A DNA stretch of 64,000 nucleotides, from the NCBI GenBank assembly GCA_963422465.1, contig OY730173.1, positions 3,100,001 through 3,164,000 of the forward strand, given 5' to 3'. The translations under genes and the position numbers were made by a program. Positions within the stretch are counted from its first letter, which is position 1, and every line of letters starts with the position of its first letter. The notes beneath the pieces are model-generated. The model saw only the letters and a list, made by a program, of their open reading frames with translations, searched no databases and was not told the DNA's origin. Positions 1-11,936 of this stretch are shown in pieces. Source of the stretch: Lichina pygmaea (lineage: Eukaryota; Ascomycota; Lichinomycetes; Lichinales; Lichinaceae).

Positions 1-1
1 T

Positions 2-892
2 CTGATCTGGTCCATTTTCCACATGTGCAACAACGACAGTCCGCACCGACAGTATAACGACGACCAGGACCTCAACGATCCGTCGCGGCCATCGCACAAG
101 CCGCCGAAAGCGTGGACCGAGCAGCAACAACAGCAGCAACAGCAACAACAACAGCAACCACAACAACGGCAACAGTCGTCGACGCTCCAGCCGTCAACGA
201 CCCAGTCGCCGTCGTCCACGGCGAGACAACATGACAGTCCGAGCGGCGTCGGCGGCAGCCACATCGAGCGTCGAGTCGGCCAAGCGCAAGACGGAAAAGA
301 GAACCACAGTAACGGCAACGGCAGTGGCGTCAGGCGGATCGAGCCAGGCCGGAACCTGTCGCGGTTGGAGACGCAAAATCTGGACGCCAGCCTTAGCCTG
401 GAACTTGTCACCTTGCCGCCGATGCCGGTGATGGAGGCGATGGAGATGGGGATCCCGTCGTCGATGACCGCCTCCCCTGGCGGCGCCGGCGGGTCGACAT
501 CGTCGCCCAAGAAGGCCGACGACGGCGAGCGAGCCCAAGGAAGCCCGACCCTGCGCGAGGAAGTCAGTCCGACGCACGTCAGTCCGACCTCAGGGACGAC
601 CGCCGCGACAACGAGCCCAAGCCTCACCAGTCCGACGCTCGCCAGTCCAGCCTCGACCTCGGCAAAGACCACAGCGCCGACAAGCCCGATCAAGACGAAT
701 GTGCCGCCTGAGACGCCGGCAGAAAGTCCGATCCTGGGCCAAAGGACGAGTCAAGCAGCTTCCGAGAAGGAAGATATCGCACAGGCTTCTGCCGCTGTCC
801 CCGTCTCTCAGTCGACTTTGGCACCTCGAACAACGACGACTGCACAGAATCCGGCTGCGAGGGATTCGATGGAGATCTTGCCCATCCCATGA
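2..892 (+). CDS. C-terminal part of an unknown Gln/Ser/Thr-rich protein (5' end outside window)
   Basis: The frame is open from the left edge to a TGA at 890-892, so this is the 3' part of a longer gene. The first visible residues (LIWSIFHMC) are hydrophobic and could be the end of a membrane segment. They are followed by a polar tail with a poly-Gln run encoded by CAA/CAG (about 121-170), then Ser/Thr/Pro-rich repeats with several SPT and TSP motifs, such as a run of TSPTLASPAST type. No catalytic domain is visible. The tail looks intrinsically disordered and could be a cytoplasmic regulatory tail, but I do not recognise the family. The ATG at 23 is only the first in-frame Met in view and is not argued to be the true start. 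Confidence 0.6.
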   Translation: MIWSIFHMCNNDSPHRQYNDDQDLNDPSRPSHKPPKAWTEQQQQQQQQQQQQPQQRQQSSTLQPSTTQSPSSTARQHDSPSGVGGSHIERRVGQAQDGKENHSNGNGSGVRRIEPGRNLSRLETQNLDASLSLELVTLPPMPVMEAMEMGIPSSMTASPGGAGGSTSSPKKADDGERAQGSPTLREEVSPTHVSPTSGTTAATTSPSLTSPTLASPASTSAKTTAPTSPIKTNVPPETPAESPILGQRTSQAASEKEDIAQASAAVPVSQSTLAPRTTTTAQNPAARDSMEILPIP

Positions 893-1660
893 GATGACGG
901 CCTCTCACTCTGCCGCCGTAGGGGTTTTCTCTCTTTCATGCTCTTCTCGCCTTGTCTCGTCTTCCTCTCGCACCACTGTTACCACGATCCCCACCTTTGT
1001 CTTTCTCGCATCACACATCCTCATCTCCACAATCTTAAATCATCTCAATATCCGCCCCCCTCACATGCCCTCTCTTTTTCTTGCCAGCGGAAACTAACCG
1101 CGAAGTAGGGGCCCTTGAATCGACTGGTCAAGTCAAGCATGGAAAACTTTCAGGACGCAGTGGCACCTAACATCTGCTACAAGAGAACATGACCTAGTCG
1201 GGCGTCTAGGCCTCCTTCTCCCTCTTTTTCTTTTCGCCGTATCACCCCGGAAGACGATTGATTGAGTAACATCCAGTGATTCAAGAAGAACAACGATGCA
1301 TATGTGCATCGTACATCGGCATTGATATTTCTACTCCACGTCAGTGCCAGCCACAGTGACTAGAATTGGAGATGACCGACACAGTACATATAGCACTCTC
1401 AATCAGCCTTGGCTGTATTTCTTTGAAAGCCCAATCGTTCAGGACCGTCCATCGTTCGACAAGTCCAGTAAGATCTACCGCATCGTACCGTACTGTATCT
1501 TCAGTCTGTCGAGAGAATCTCCTAGAGTACTCCCCGTAAGTGCAAGATAATTATACCTATGTATGCATCAGCTGGATCGAGATCCAGCTGACTGTAGCTC
1601 GAAATGATTGTCAGGGGATCTGACTACGTACCTCCGTACCATGCTTTACGTACAGTAGAT
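893..1660. other. Spacer without recognisable gene
   Basis: This is the 3' flank of the partial gene. It is CT-rich just after the stop (about 900-1080) and then ordinary mixed sequence. Short open frames on both strands show no family similarity that I recognise. The last part contains clustered CGTAC and GTACCGTAC motifs typical of the other spacers here. Confidence 0.5.
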
Positions 1661-1681
1661 GGGGGGGGGGGGGGGGGGGGG
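1661..1681 (+). repeat. Homopolymer of 21 G
   Basis: An uninterrupted run of 21 G lies immediately upstream of the short-unit repeat array. A second run of exactly 21 G is found at 38427-38447. Runs this long are able to form G-quadruplex structures and are prone to slippage, so the exact length may be an assembly estimate. Confidence 0.95.
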
Positions 1682-1684
1682 TGT

Positions 1685-3500
1685 ATCTTCCGTCGGACAT
1701 CCGCTATGCGTAGTACGTATCTGGGTGTGTTTTTCCATCGAACATCGCTTGTACACTGGGATCCCCCCCTTCCGCGTCGAATACGCGTAATCGCTTCTGT
1801 CCATGTTGGGCCAAAGGGTTTTCGTTGAACATCGCTTTTCGTCGATGGGCCAGAGTTTCGTTGAGCATCTTGTCGTCGACGGGCCCAAGGGGAGGGGAGG
1901 GGGGATTGGCGTCAGACATCGGTCTGTAGGTACCGTATCCGAGAGCCATATTGTTTTTGTCGGACATCGCCCCTTTTGGCTCCTGCAGGGGGCCTGGTTT
2001 GTTTGTTCTGTCGAACATCGCTCTGTCGGTGGATGGATCAAGGAGGTTCGTACTGTACGGAAGTACACCGCTCTGGACTTGGGGAACCATTGTTTCGTCG
2101 AACGTCGGTTGGCTCTGCGACCCCTGTTTCGTGTTGGACATCGCTCTATCGATGTTGAGCCAGAGCTCTTTCCGTATGTACGGTATCTGGGAGCTGTTGT
2201 TGCGTCGGACATCGCCTGCTTCTGGGCCTGATGTCTGTGGATGGGCCAGAGTCTTGTCGAACATCTCTTCATCAATGGGCCAGACTTTTCTTGTCGGACA
2301 TCTGCCTGTGTTTATCTGGGAGCCCCATTGTTTCGTCGAATGTCGGTCGGCCCTGGGACTCCAATCTGCGTCAAACATCGGATCAAGTTTCGTTGAACAT
2401 CTCTCCAGCAATCAACCTGGACGTTTTTTTTTCCGTCAGACATCTCTCTGCCTGTGTCTATCAGGGAGCTCATTGTTTCGTCGGACATCGCTTCGCCTCT
2501 GGGAGTCTGTTTTGATTTCCGCCGGACATCGATCGCTCTGTCAATGGACCAAGAATCTCATCAGAACACCGCTCTGGGTCCGTGAGCCGTCGTTTCGTCG
2601 AACGTCGCTTGGCCCTCTGACCCCATTTTGCGTCGGACACAGTTCTGTCGATGGCCATGTTATCGTCAGACATCGATCTGTATCAGGGAGACATCGCTCT
2701 GTTGGTGGACCAAGAATCTCATCGGAACACTGCTCTGAGTCTGTGAGCCATTGTTTTGTTGAACATCGCTTGGCCTTATTGCACGGCTTCTGCTGATGGT
2801 GGGCCAGAGTTTTGTCGGACATCGCTTGATGATGGAGCATCTTCCGTCAGATGTCGCTTGTGCCCTGAGACTCCTTTTGCGTCGAACATCGCTTTACCTC
2901 AGGGGGCCCCTTGGGGGCCTATTCTGTTTTATGCCGGACATCGCTCTGTCGATGGGCCAAGATTTTTGCTGAGCATCGCTTCATCGATGGGCTAGAGCTG
3001 TTTCTGACCGACAGTGCCGTCTGTATCTGGGAGCCATTGTTTCGTCGGACGTCGCTGTCGATGGGCCCGAGTTTTGTCGGACACCGCTCTGAATCTGGGA
3101 CCCATCGCTTCGTCGAACGTCTGTTTGGCCCTGGGACCCCTTTTTGCGTCGAACATCACTTCTGTTGATGTTAGGCCAGAACTTCGATGGGCCAATTTCT
3201 TTCGTCCGACAGCGGTGTGTATCTGGGAGTGATCCTTTCGTTGAACATCGCTTGGCCGGGGGACCTCATTCTGCGTCGAAACACCGCTCGGTGGCCACAC
3301 GGCCATACAAGCCATGTTATCGTCGGACATCGCTTCGTTGACAGGCCGGACTTTTGTCGGACATCGCTGGATGATGTATCGTAGGAGCATTTTCCGTCAA
3401 TCATCGCTGGTGTCCCGGGACCCCTTTTGTGTCCAATATCACTCTCAGTACATTACAGAAGTACGTATCTGGGAGGCACATTCCGTCGAATATCGCTTGG
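1685..3500 (+). repeat. Degenerate short-unit repeat array (about 43 copies of a GTCGGACATCGCT-type core)
   Basis: Across 1.8 kb a core reading approximately TTTCGTCGGACATCGCT recurs about 43 times, always in the same orientation, at a mean spacing near 42 bases. Copies can be seen at about 1687, 1824, 1958, 2010, 2131, 2206, 2478, 2812, 2881, 2933, 3041, 3238, 3322, 3355 and 3485, among others. Between cores lie partly shared linkers such as TCTGTCGATGGGCC and CTGGGAGCC. Copies differ mostly by transitions (GGA/GAA, CATC/CGTC, CGTC/TGTC). The unit has few stop codons, which leaves long spurious open frames on both strands. The same core occurs in inverted pairs at 43.1-43.6 kb. Confidence 0.85.
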
Positions 3501-4085
3501 CTCTGCCCCGCGCACCATGCGCTCCGTATGAGTACGAGTATTTCAGCTTGAAGGCGACGCGTACGACACTCTTTTACTGTTCGCTCAAGCACGTAATTGG
3601 GGGAGCGTTTCGTACACGTCCTACTGGATGATGGGTAGGCACTGATAGGATATGAACTGGGCGTGGGCATGAATTGAGTCTGGGCATTACCGGTACCGTA
3701 GTGGGTGGCACTGAATGGATGGGTGGGAATTAGACATTGAGTGTATACGTTGGTACGGTCCGTAGTGCATGTGGCATATCTGGAGGTGGAGAATGAAGCG
3801 TTCGACGACTGCCCGGATGGACGCAGTCAGGGAACGATTCGGTCAGGGCTGTGGCCAGGAGCCTAGACCTGATACTTCGGCCCTGTAAATCGACGTATCA
3901 CCAGACGTCTCAGTTCGGAGGAGGAAATGCCTTGTGACATGAGACGCCGCCATGTTGCTCTATAATCGAACCCCGGCTTTCATATTCTATCACTGGCGGC
4001 TTTAGCAGGTTGCTGCAGCTTGACCGATGAAATCCGACATCATGAGCTGTCTCCATTTCGTCGGCCGACGTCGATTGTTTCTCCA
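3501..4085. other. Spacer downstream of MET3-type gene
   Basis: No gene is recognised here. The segment separates the repeat array from the 3' end of the minus-strand ATP sulfurylase gene and would hold its 3' untranslated region and terminator. It is not obviously repetitive. Confidence 0.45.
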
Positions 4086-7169
<3,084 letters not shown>

Positions 7170-8935
7170 TCATATCACAGGCGCCTCCCAGTTCTCCCTC
7201 GTGATCCTCATTAACGCCGACTGCTTATGTGGCAAGGCAATCTCTTTCTCTTTGTGAAAGCCAACATCTCGAAGGTGCTGGATGAACCTGCCGTGGGAAG
7301 TCGAGTTGGTCAGCGAATGTCGCTAGAATATCGAGGGGGAGATGATATCACGGCGAACAAAGCCGAAGCAGAAGGAGGAATGGAGCGGCTCAACTACCTT
7401 TCGTTATCGACTCGAGGCTCAAGAAGAACGCTTTGGGTGCGGTAATCCGCGAGAAAGCAGTAGTGGACGAGAGCGCTCATCCACGCTCGGAGACGGTGTG
7501 GACCTCGAAACTCTTGCTCGCCGACCAGGCAGTGGATGCCTCGGTCCCAGAAGGTGTTGCCCCCGCCAGCGCCAGCACCACCGTCGTTGAACCTGCCTAG
7601 TTTATCCTCACGCACCCAATAGATCTCAACGTAGCCGAACGGCTTGCCATCCCAGCATCCAATCGCGGGGAAGCTATGTCGGCTTCGAAGACCGTTCTTG
7701 AGGAATTCTTCCTGCCGTAGCTGCGGCCCGTCCTCGCCCCAGAAGTAAGCGACCCGGGGATTATTCATCCACTGGTGGAGCAGCTCCACATCACTGGGTC
7801 CATTGGGAGCGGACGTAGTGATACTCAGGCCATGCGGTTCCAAGAGGCTGGCACGCGCCGAGAGAAAGTTGGGCTGCAAGGGCGAAGATGGGGGGTGAGC
7901 AGATGGTGACTTTGATGGAAGTGATGGGACGCGGAACGAAAGATACTGCCCTATGCTGGAGATGTATCTTGTATAGAAGGTCTCACCCTGCCTGGGAGGT
8001 TTAGGCCGAATGGGGTGTCTGACATTGTTCGTGAATGTATATTGCAATGGGGGAGGTGGGAAGTAGGACGGAAGATGGCTTGCGGACTCAAACGGCCCAT
8101 GTCGGCTGGGAGGTACCCAGAGGCCAGAGGCTTGAGTTCCCCCGGGCACAGCGGCTGAATCGGATTGACCATCGCCCTGAACGGGCTTGGGAGGACCGTT
8201 GCTTGGCGACGCCGGTCTCGATGGATACGGAGAGCTGGAAGGAAAGGGAGATCCTTGCGCTGGAGAGAGCGTGAAGAGGAAGATTCGCGGATCCAACTGC
8301 CAGAATGCGCGCCGGCTGACGAACATATCCTGCCAGCCCTCTCCGGATCGAGCGTCTGCAGCGACACCGACGGTCGAGTCTTCGCACGAGATCAATCCCA
8401 TCCGTTCAAGCTTCTGCAGCAGATTTTTGCCCCGAAAGACACCTTCCCGGCGAAGGTAGATCCTCCAATCTCTCTTGGGTTTCCCCGCCTCGGCCGTTTG
8501 CGCCGATTCGTCCGTGGTCGCCCGCAAGTCTGGTTCGGGCTGTTGGAAGTACCAGTACAGCGTGGCCCAGAGCATCATGGCAATCGATCTGGTTTGCGAC
8601 ACCGCCGGCTTGAAATCCGTGTTGCTCGGGTTGGATATGGAGGATAGGAACAGGTAATCATCTCCGCAGGTGGGCGTGCGGAAACGATGGATGTGCTGTT
8701 TCTTGGACGGGAAGCTGTCGCGTGACCCCGCCGGCAGGGCATCCAGCTGCAGGGTCCACGACGCGGGCCGGCCGTCGTTGTGCTCGTCATCTTCCGTCTG
8801 TAGAACAATGGTCCATCCTGGCGGGAACACCGTATGGTGGAGGTCGAGATCCTTGAACTTGAAGAAGAGGCCGCCGAAGACGGGTGATACCACGATTGTC
8901 TGCCTGTTCGGGAGGTGGACAATAGACGAGAGCAT
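7170..8935 (-). CDS. N5-hydroxyornithine acyltransferase-like protein (IucB/SidF/SidL family)
   Basis: Members transfer an acyl group (acetyl in SidL, anhydromevalonyl in SidF) from CoA to N5-hydroxyornithine during hydroxamate siderophore synthesis. Two exons are joined: 8935-7398 and 7287-7170, with a GTAGTT donor and CAG acceptor, giving 551 aa. I chose the ATG at 8935 (MLSSIVHLPNRQT) because family members begin with such a VHLPNG-like segment; the frame opens further upstream without an ATG. The C-terminal GNAT-like domain has WMNNPRVAYFWGEDGP, FGYVEIYWVREDK, GIHCLVGE and LLEPRVDNERFIQHL. The middle (about residues 200-330) is Ser/Pro-rich and disordered. The C-terminus ...WEAPVI lacks a peroxisomal SKL-type signal, which favours a cytosolic SidL-like role over peroxisomal SidF (inference). 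No other siderophore gene lies nearby. Confidence 0.88.
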
Positions 8936-9604
8936 AACGGATGACAGACAACGGCTTGGAGGCACCGACCAAGGAACAATGATGCTCTCCGAAATAGCGA
9001 CTGTGTATTCCTTCAATTCGTAATAAGAGCGCCGGCTCTCCCAGGCCGATAGATTGGCTCAAGAACTGATGACAGCAGTGACTGGTGGTCGAAGCTCAAA
9101 CTTCTGACGCACTACGTACCTGCCTCTTCCATCATACGGTAAATTGGCTGCATGAAAAGTCGCTCCATGAAGTCATGTTAAATTCATCCAAAGTCTTATT
9201 TGGCGGTGTCGATATTATCATAGGCTACAGGCTTGAGTAACCCTAAATACAGGGGTCGCATCACCATAAACACCGTTAGAGCAGGAGGTCTGCATGGGGC
9301 CCCACTTACATCATTCAACCACCACCGCCAGAACACGGCCACTCAAACTCCCCGAAAGGGCAAAGAATCCGATCAAATCTCCTCGGAGAAGTTCAACGGA
9401 TATGTTCCGGAGCTTCGAACAGTTTCGATCATTCCCTTGAGGCCAAATCATCAGTCACGAATGATGTTGAATCTGTGCTAAAGATGGTGAGCTTTCGACC
9501 CTGTGATGCCCACTACTTCCTACAAACACTGATTGCTAGGAGCTCCGGAGGAGCCTGCTCATCGACTCGATACTGTGGTCACAAAATGCTCGTACTGACC
9601 GGTA
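8936..9604. other. Spacer: promoter region of the siderophore acyltransferase gene
   Basis: There is no recognisable gene in this 0.67-kb gap. It should contain the acyltransferase promoter and the 3' flank of the trimethyllysine dioxygenase gene. A TTATCA (GATA-factor type half site) lies near 9215. I did not find the extended ATCWGATAA motif that iron-regulatory GATA factors prefer. Confidence 0.4.
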
Positions 9605-11439
9605 CTATAGCTCTGTGAGAATGTCGTTTTGCTGACGATTTGTCATGTGATATCGTGACATGAAATCTTCGTAGTTGACTATGAGCAACAGTGAGTGATT
9701 ATCCTAGCCCTCATATGTCTATTCATGTGCAAGAGGACAGACTCACTATAGCCTCCGCACATGCGACGAGCCCCTGTAAACGCAGAACGCCCGTGCAGGA
9801 CTCGCCAGTTGTCAAATACTATTGGCGATGGTTAATTTGGTGAGCATAATAAAGTGTGAGAGGCGCTCACCCAACGGCCTTCCTGGCTCTAGCTGATCCC
9901 ACAGCTCTGCATCTTCTCTGGTCAATAGCTGCACCCATTCTCTCGCGGCATCGTACCAGTCTTCCACTGCACTGTGCTCGTGCTGATGGCGGATCGTTGC
10001 TCGGTCACTGTTGTTCCATCGAATCTGCATCAGTTCTCCGCTGACAGGGTGGTGATTGAAGACGGGAAATGACACGGCAGGTTGGATGGAGATTCCGGCA
10101 TTGCCACTGGCATGAGCGTGCACTCGAACTTGGCTGAGAATCTCATATGCCCTGCCGTTAGCCACCTTTAGCTTTTCCGCCGCATGAAATCCGTCCACAA
10201 GCAAGGAACGGCCTCCTGTGCCACTGCGATGGTGCAAGAGATGAAACATCTGAAGCCCGGCAGGGTCCGAGAAATAGGTCGTGTCCGTATGGGCAGGAAG
10301 CGCGAGCGTTGTGTAGGCTGTATCCTTGGACTTGAGATCGGAAGTAAAGTCCCAGAAGCCGCCTGAATCAGGATCACGATCAGGGCCATCATCGGATCAC
10401 GAAAGGTCTTAGGGCCGGCAAATCACCATAGTGTGTGTGGCGAACGTGTGCTATTCGTTCCAGAAGCAGCTGCGTCGCTCTGGAATCAACAGGGCAGCCG
10501 TCGACGTAGCAGATGCCGTATTCAACCTATATCATCAGCTCTATGTCTTGTTCAGGGTACCGAAAATCGTACAATCTTTGCGGTCCATCCAGCTACGCCA
10601 TCTTCCGATCTTACGACGTCCTCGAATTGCACCGCCGGGATACGACCAAGGATGTCGCGTCCCCAGTGTGTCCTGGGTCCGATCAGTCTGGCCGGACACA
10701 CACAGGCTCGTAAGGAACGCACGTATGATGCCCTCTATGCCACAAGCGCTTAGGCAAGGAAGAGTCCTCATGGTGATATTCGAGCCATTTCCAAGGATAC
10801 CGACTCTCATGTTGATTGTTGTCGTTCGACCCTGTTTCAGATCAGGATGGGGCTGCCGATGCGAAAGGGCATGGAGCCTCACAGGTAACGCGTAGAGCAT
10901 CTGGCTCAGCTGATACGAATTCAGCTCTTACATCACGAGGTATCTAGACCAGAGCCTCAGAATCAATCCGGTCCAACACCTCTAGCCTATTGAGGACTTA
11001 CGGTGAATGTATCAAGTTGACGTTGTCTAGTTTCTTGATGTACACAGCTCGTGCATTGGCAGTGATCCCTATGTCCAAAGATTAGAAAGCAGCAGAAGAC
11101 TCCTTGTGATTATAGAATCAGGCATCTACCGCAGCCACAGATTATGACTGGTGGCAGCATTAGCTCCTTGGCCGCTTAGCATGTAGAGTTGAGCGCATGT
11201 TCGGACAAACTTAGCCGCTTTCCAGCGCTCGATGACACGGTTATTGATTTCGGGTTGGATGAGATTACTGAACGGTTCAAGAGACCACGAGCGCTTTTGA
11301 AAGTCCTCAGGGTTCCGGGTGTTCTTCTTTCAAAGAAATCACATATGGTCGGTCTTGGGAATGGCTCCTTTTGGTGATGAAAGCCTCTCAAGACCGCATG
11401 AATGTTTGTGCTTGGAATGTTAGAACCATCCTGACGCAT
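9605..11439 (-). CDS. Trimethyllysine dioxygenase (Fe(II)/2-oxoglutarate, first step of carnitine synthesis)
   Basis: It hydroxylates N6-trimethyllysine at C3 using 2-oxoglutarate, O2 and Fe(II), probably in mitochondria. Ten phase-consistent exons: 11439-11207, 11147-11130, 11068-11002, 10943-10883, 10831-10702, 10672-10573, 10526-10427, 10362-9871, 9818-9747 and 9678-9605, giving 448 aa. Visible family features are the N-terminal zinc-type motif FHNLWLRDHCQCTSCVH, TRQRQLDTF, PWKWLEYHH, HYGGFWDFTSDL, the iron-binding AHTDTTYFSDPAGLQMFHLL, the arginine segment RWNNSDR, and the distal iron histidine in NWRVLHGRSAFTG..RRMCGGYI. The TauD/TfdA fold thus looks intact. The first about 60 residues are the least certain: exon 2 is only 18 nt and needs a weak GTCCGA donor after exon 1, chosen because it restores the conserved SFHNLWLRDHC. 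Confidence 0.9.
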
Positions 11440-11936
11440 CCGCTACTGTTCACTGTGGGGAATTCGAGGGTACCTTCGAATCACCATTCTCAGAGGTGTC
11501 TTTGGAACATCTGCATTGGCGTCCTGGCAGACTACCAAGCTGCCAAGTACGGAGTACGTAGCTTGTGGTTCCAGCGTGACGCCCGCGGACTCCTACAGTA
11601 ATTATAGGCAATCAGACCTCAGTATATTTAGGCATTGCGGGGCGCAGGCCGCTGACGTGGACTAAGTTGGCCTAGCGTGTCTAGTTAGGCATGGCTAAGG
11701 TAAGCACGGCCCGTATCAGCTAAGGACGGGACGGGAGTCTTACGTACTCGTAGGCCCAGAACCCTAGCTGTAGCTTACTAATGTGTTGACCCCTTTGTTA
11801 CCCCGGCAGCTTGTCCCCATACCAGCCATCAACTCCCTTCTGTGCATTCCCTACATTATGCCTCTCGACCGGCACGGACTATTCTCTACTTCTATATCTA
11901 GTCCTTCGACCCGGCACCCGGCATGCCAGCAGAGTC
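11440..11936. other. Divergent promoter region
   Basis: This half-kilobase gap separates the start of the minus-strand dioxygenase from the start of the plus-strand low-complexity gene, so it probably serves both. It contains GTACGGAGTACGTAG near 11548 (the spacer palindrome family), and CT-rich sequence from about 11800 toward the plus-strand start. No gene is seen. Confidence 0.45.

Noticed and set aside
1646-2796. Long overlapping open frames on both strands (209, 235 and 281 codons) in the left repeat array
   Set aside because: They arise because the short repeat unit has few stop codons in several frames; the translations are themselves repeats (RRTSL, CSTKQW types) with no domain.
11811-11936. 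Upstream extension of the low-complexity gene (42 codons before MADSEDPP)
   Set aside because: It has no ATG in frame (begins with TTG), and the ATG at 11937 has a good context.
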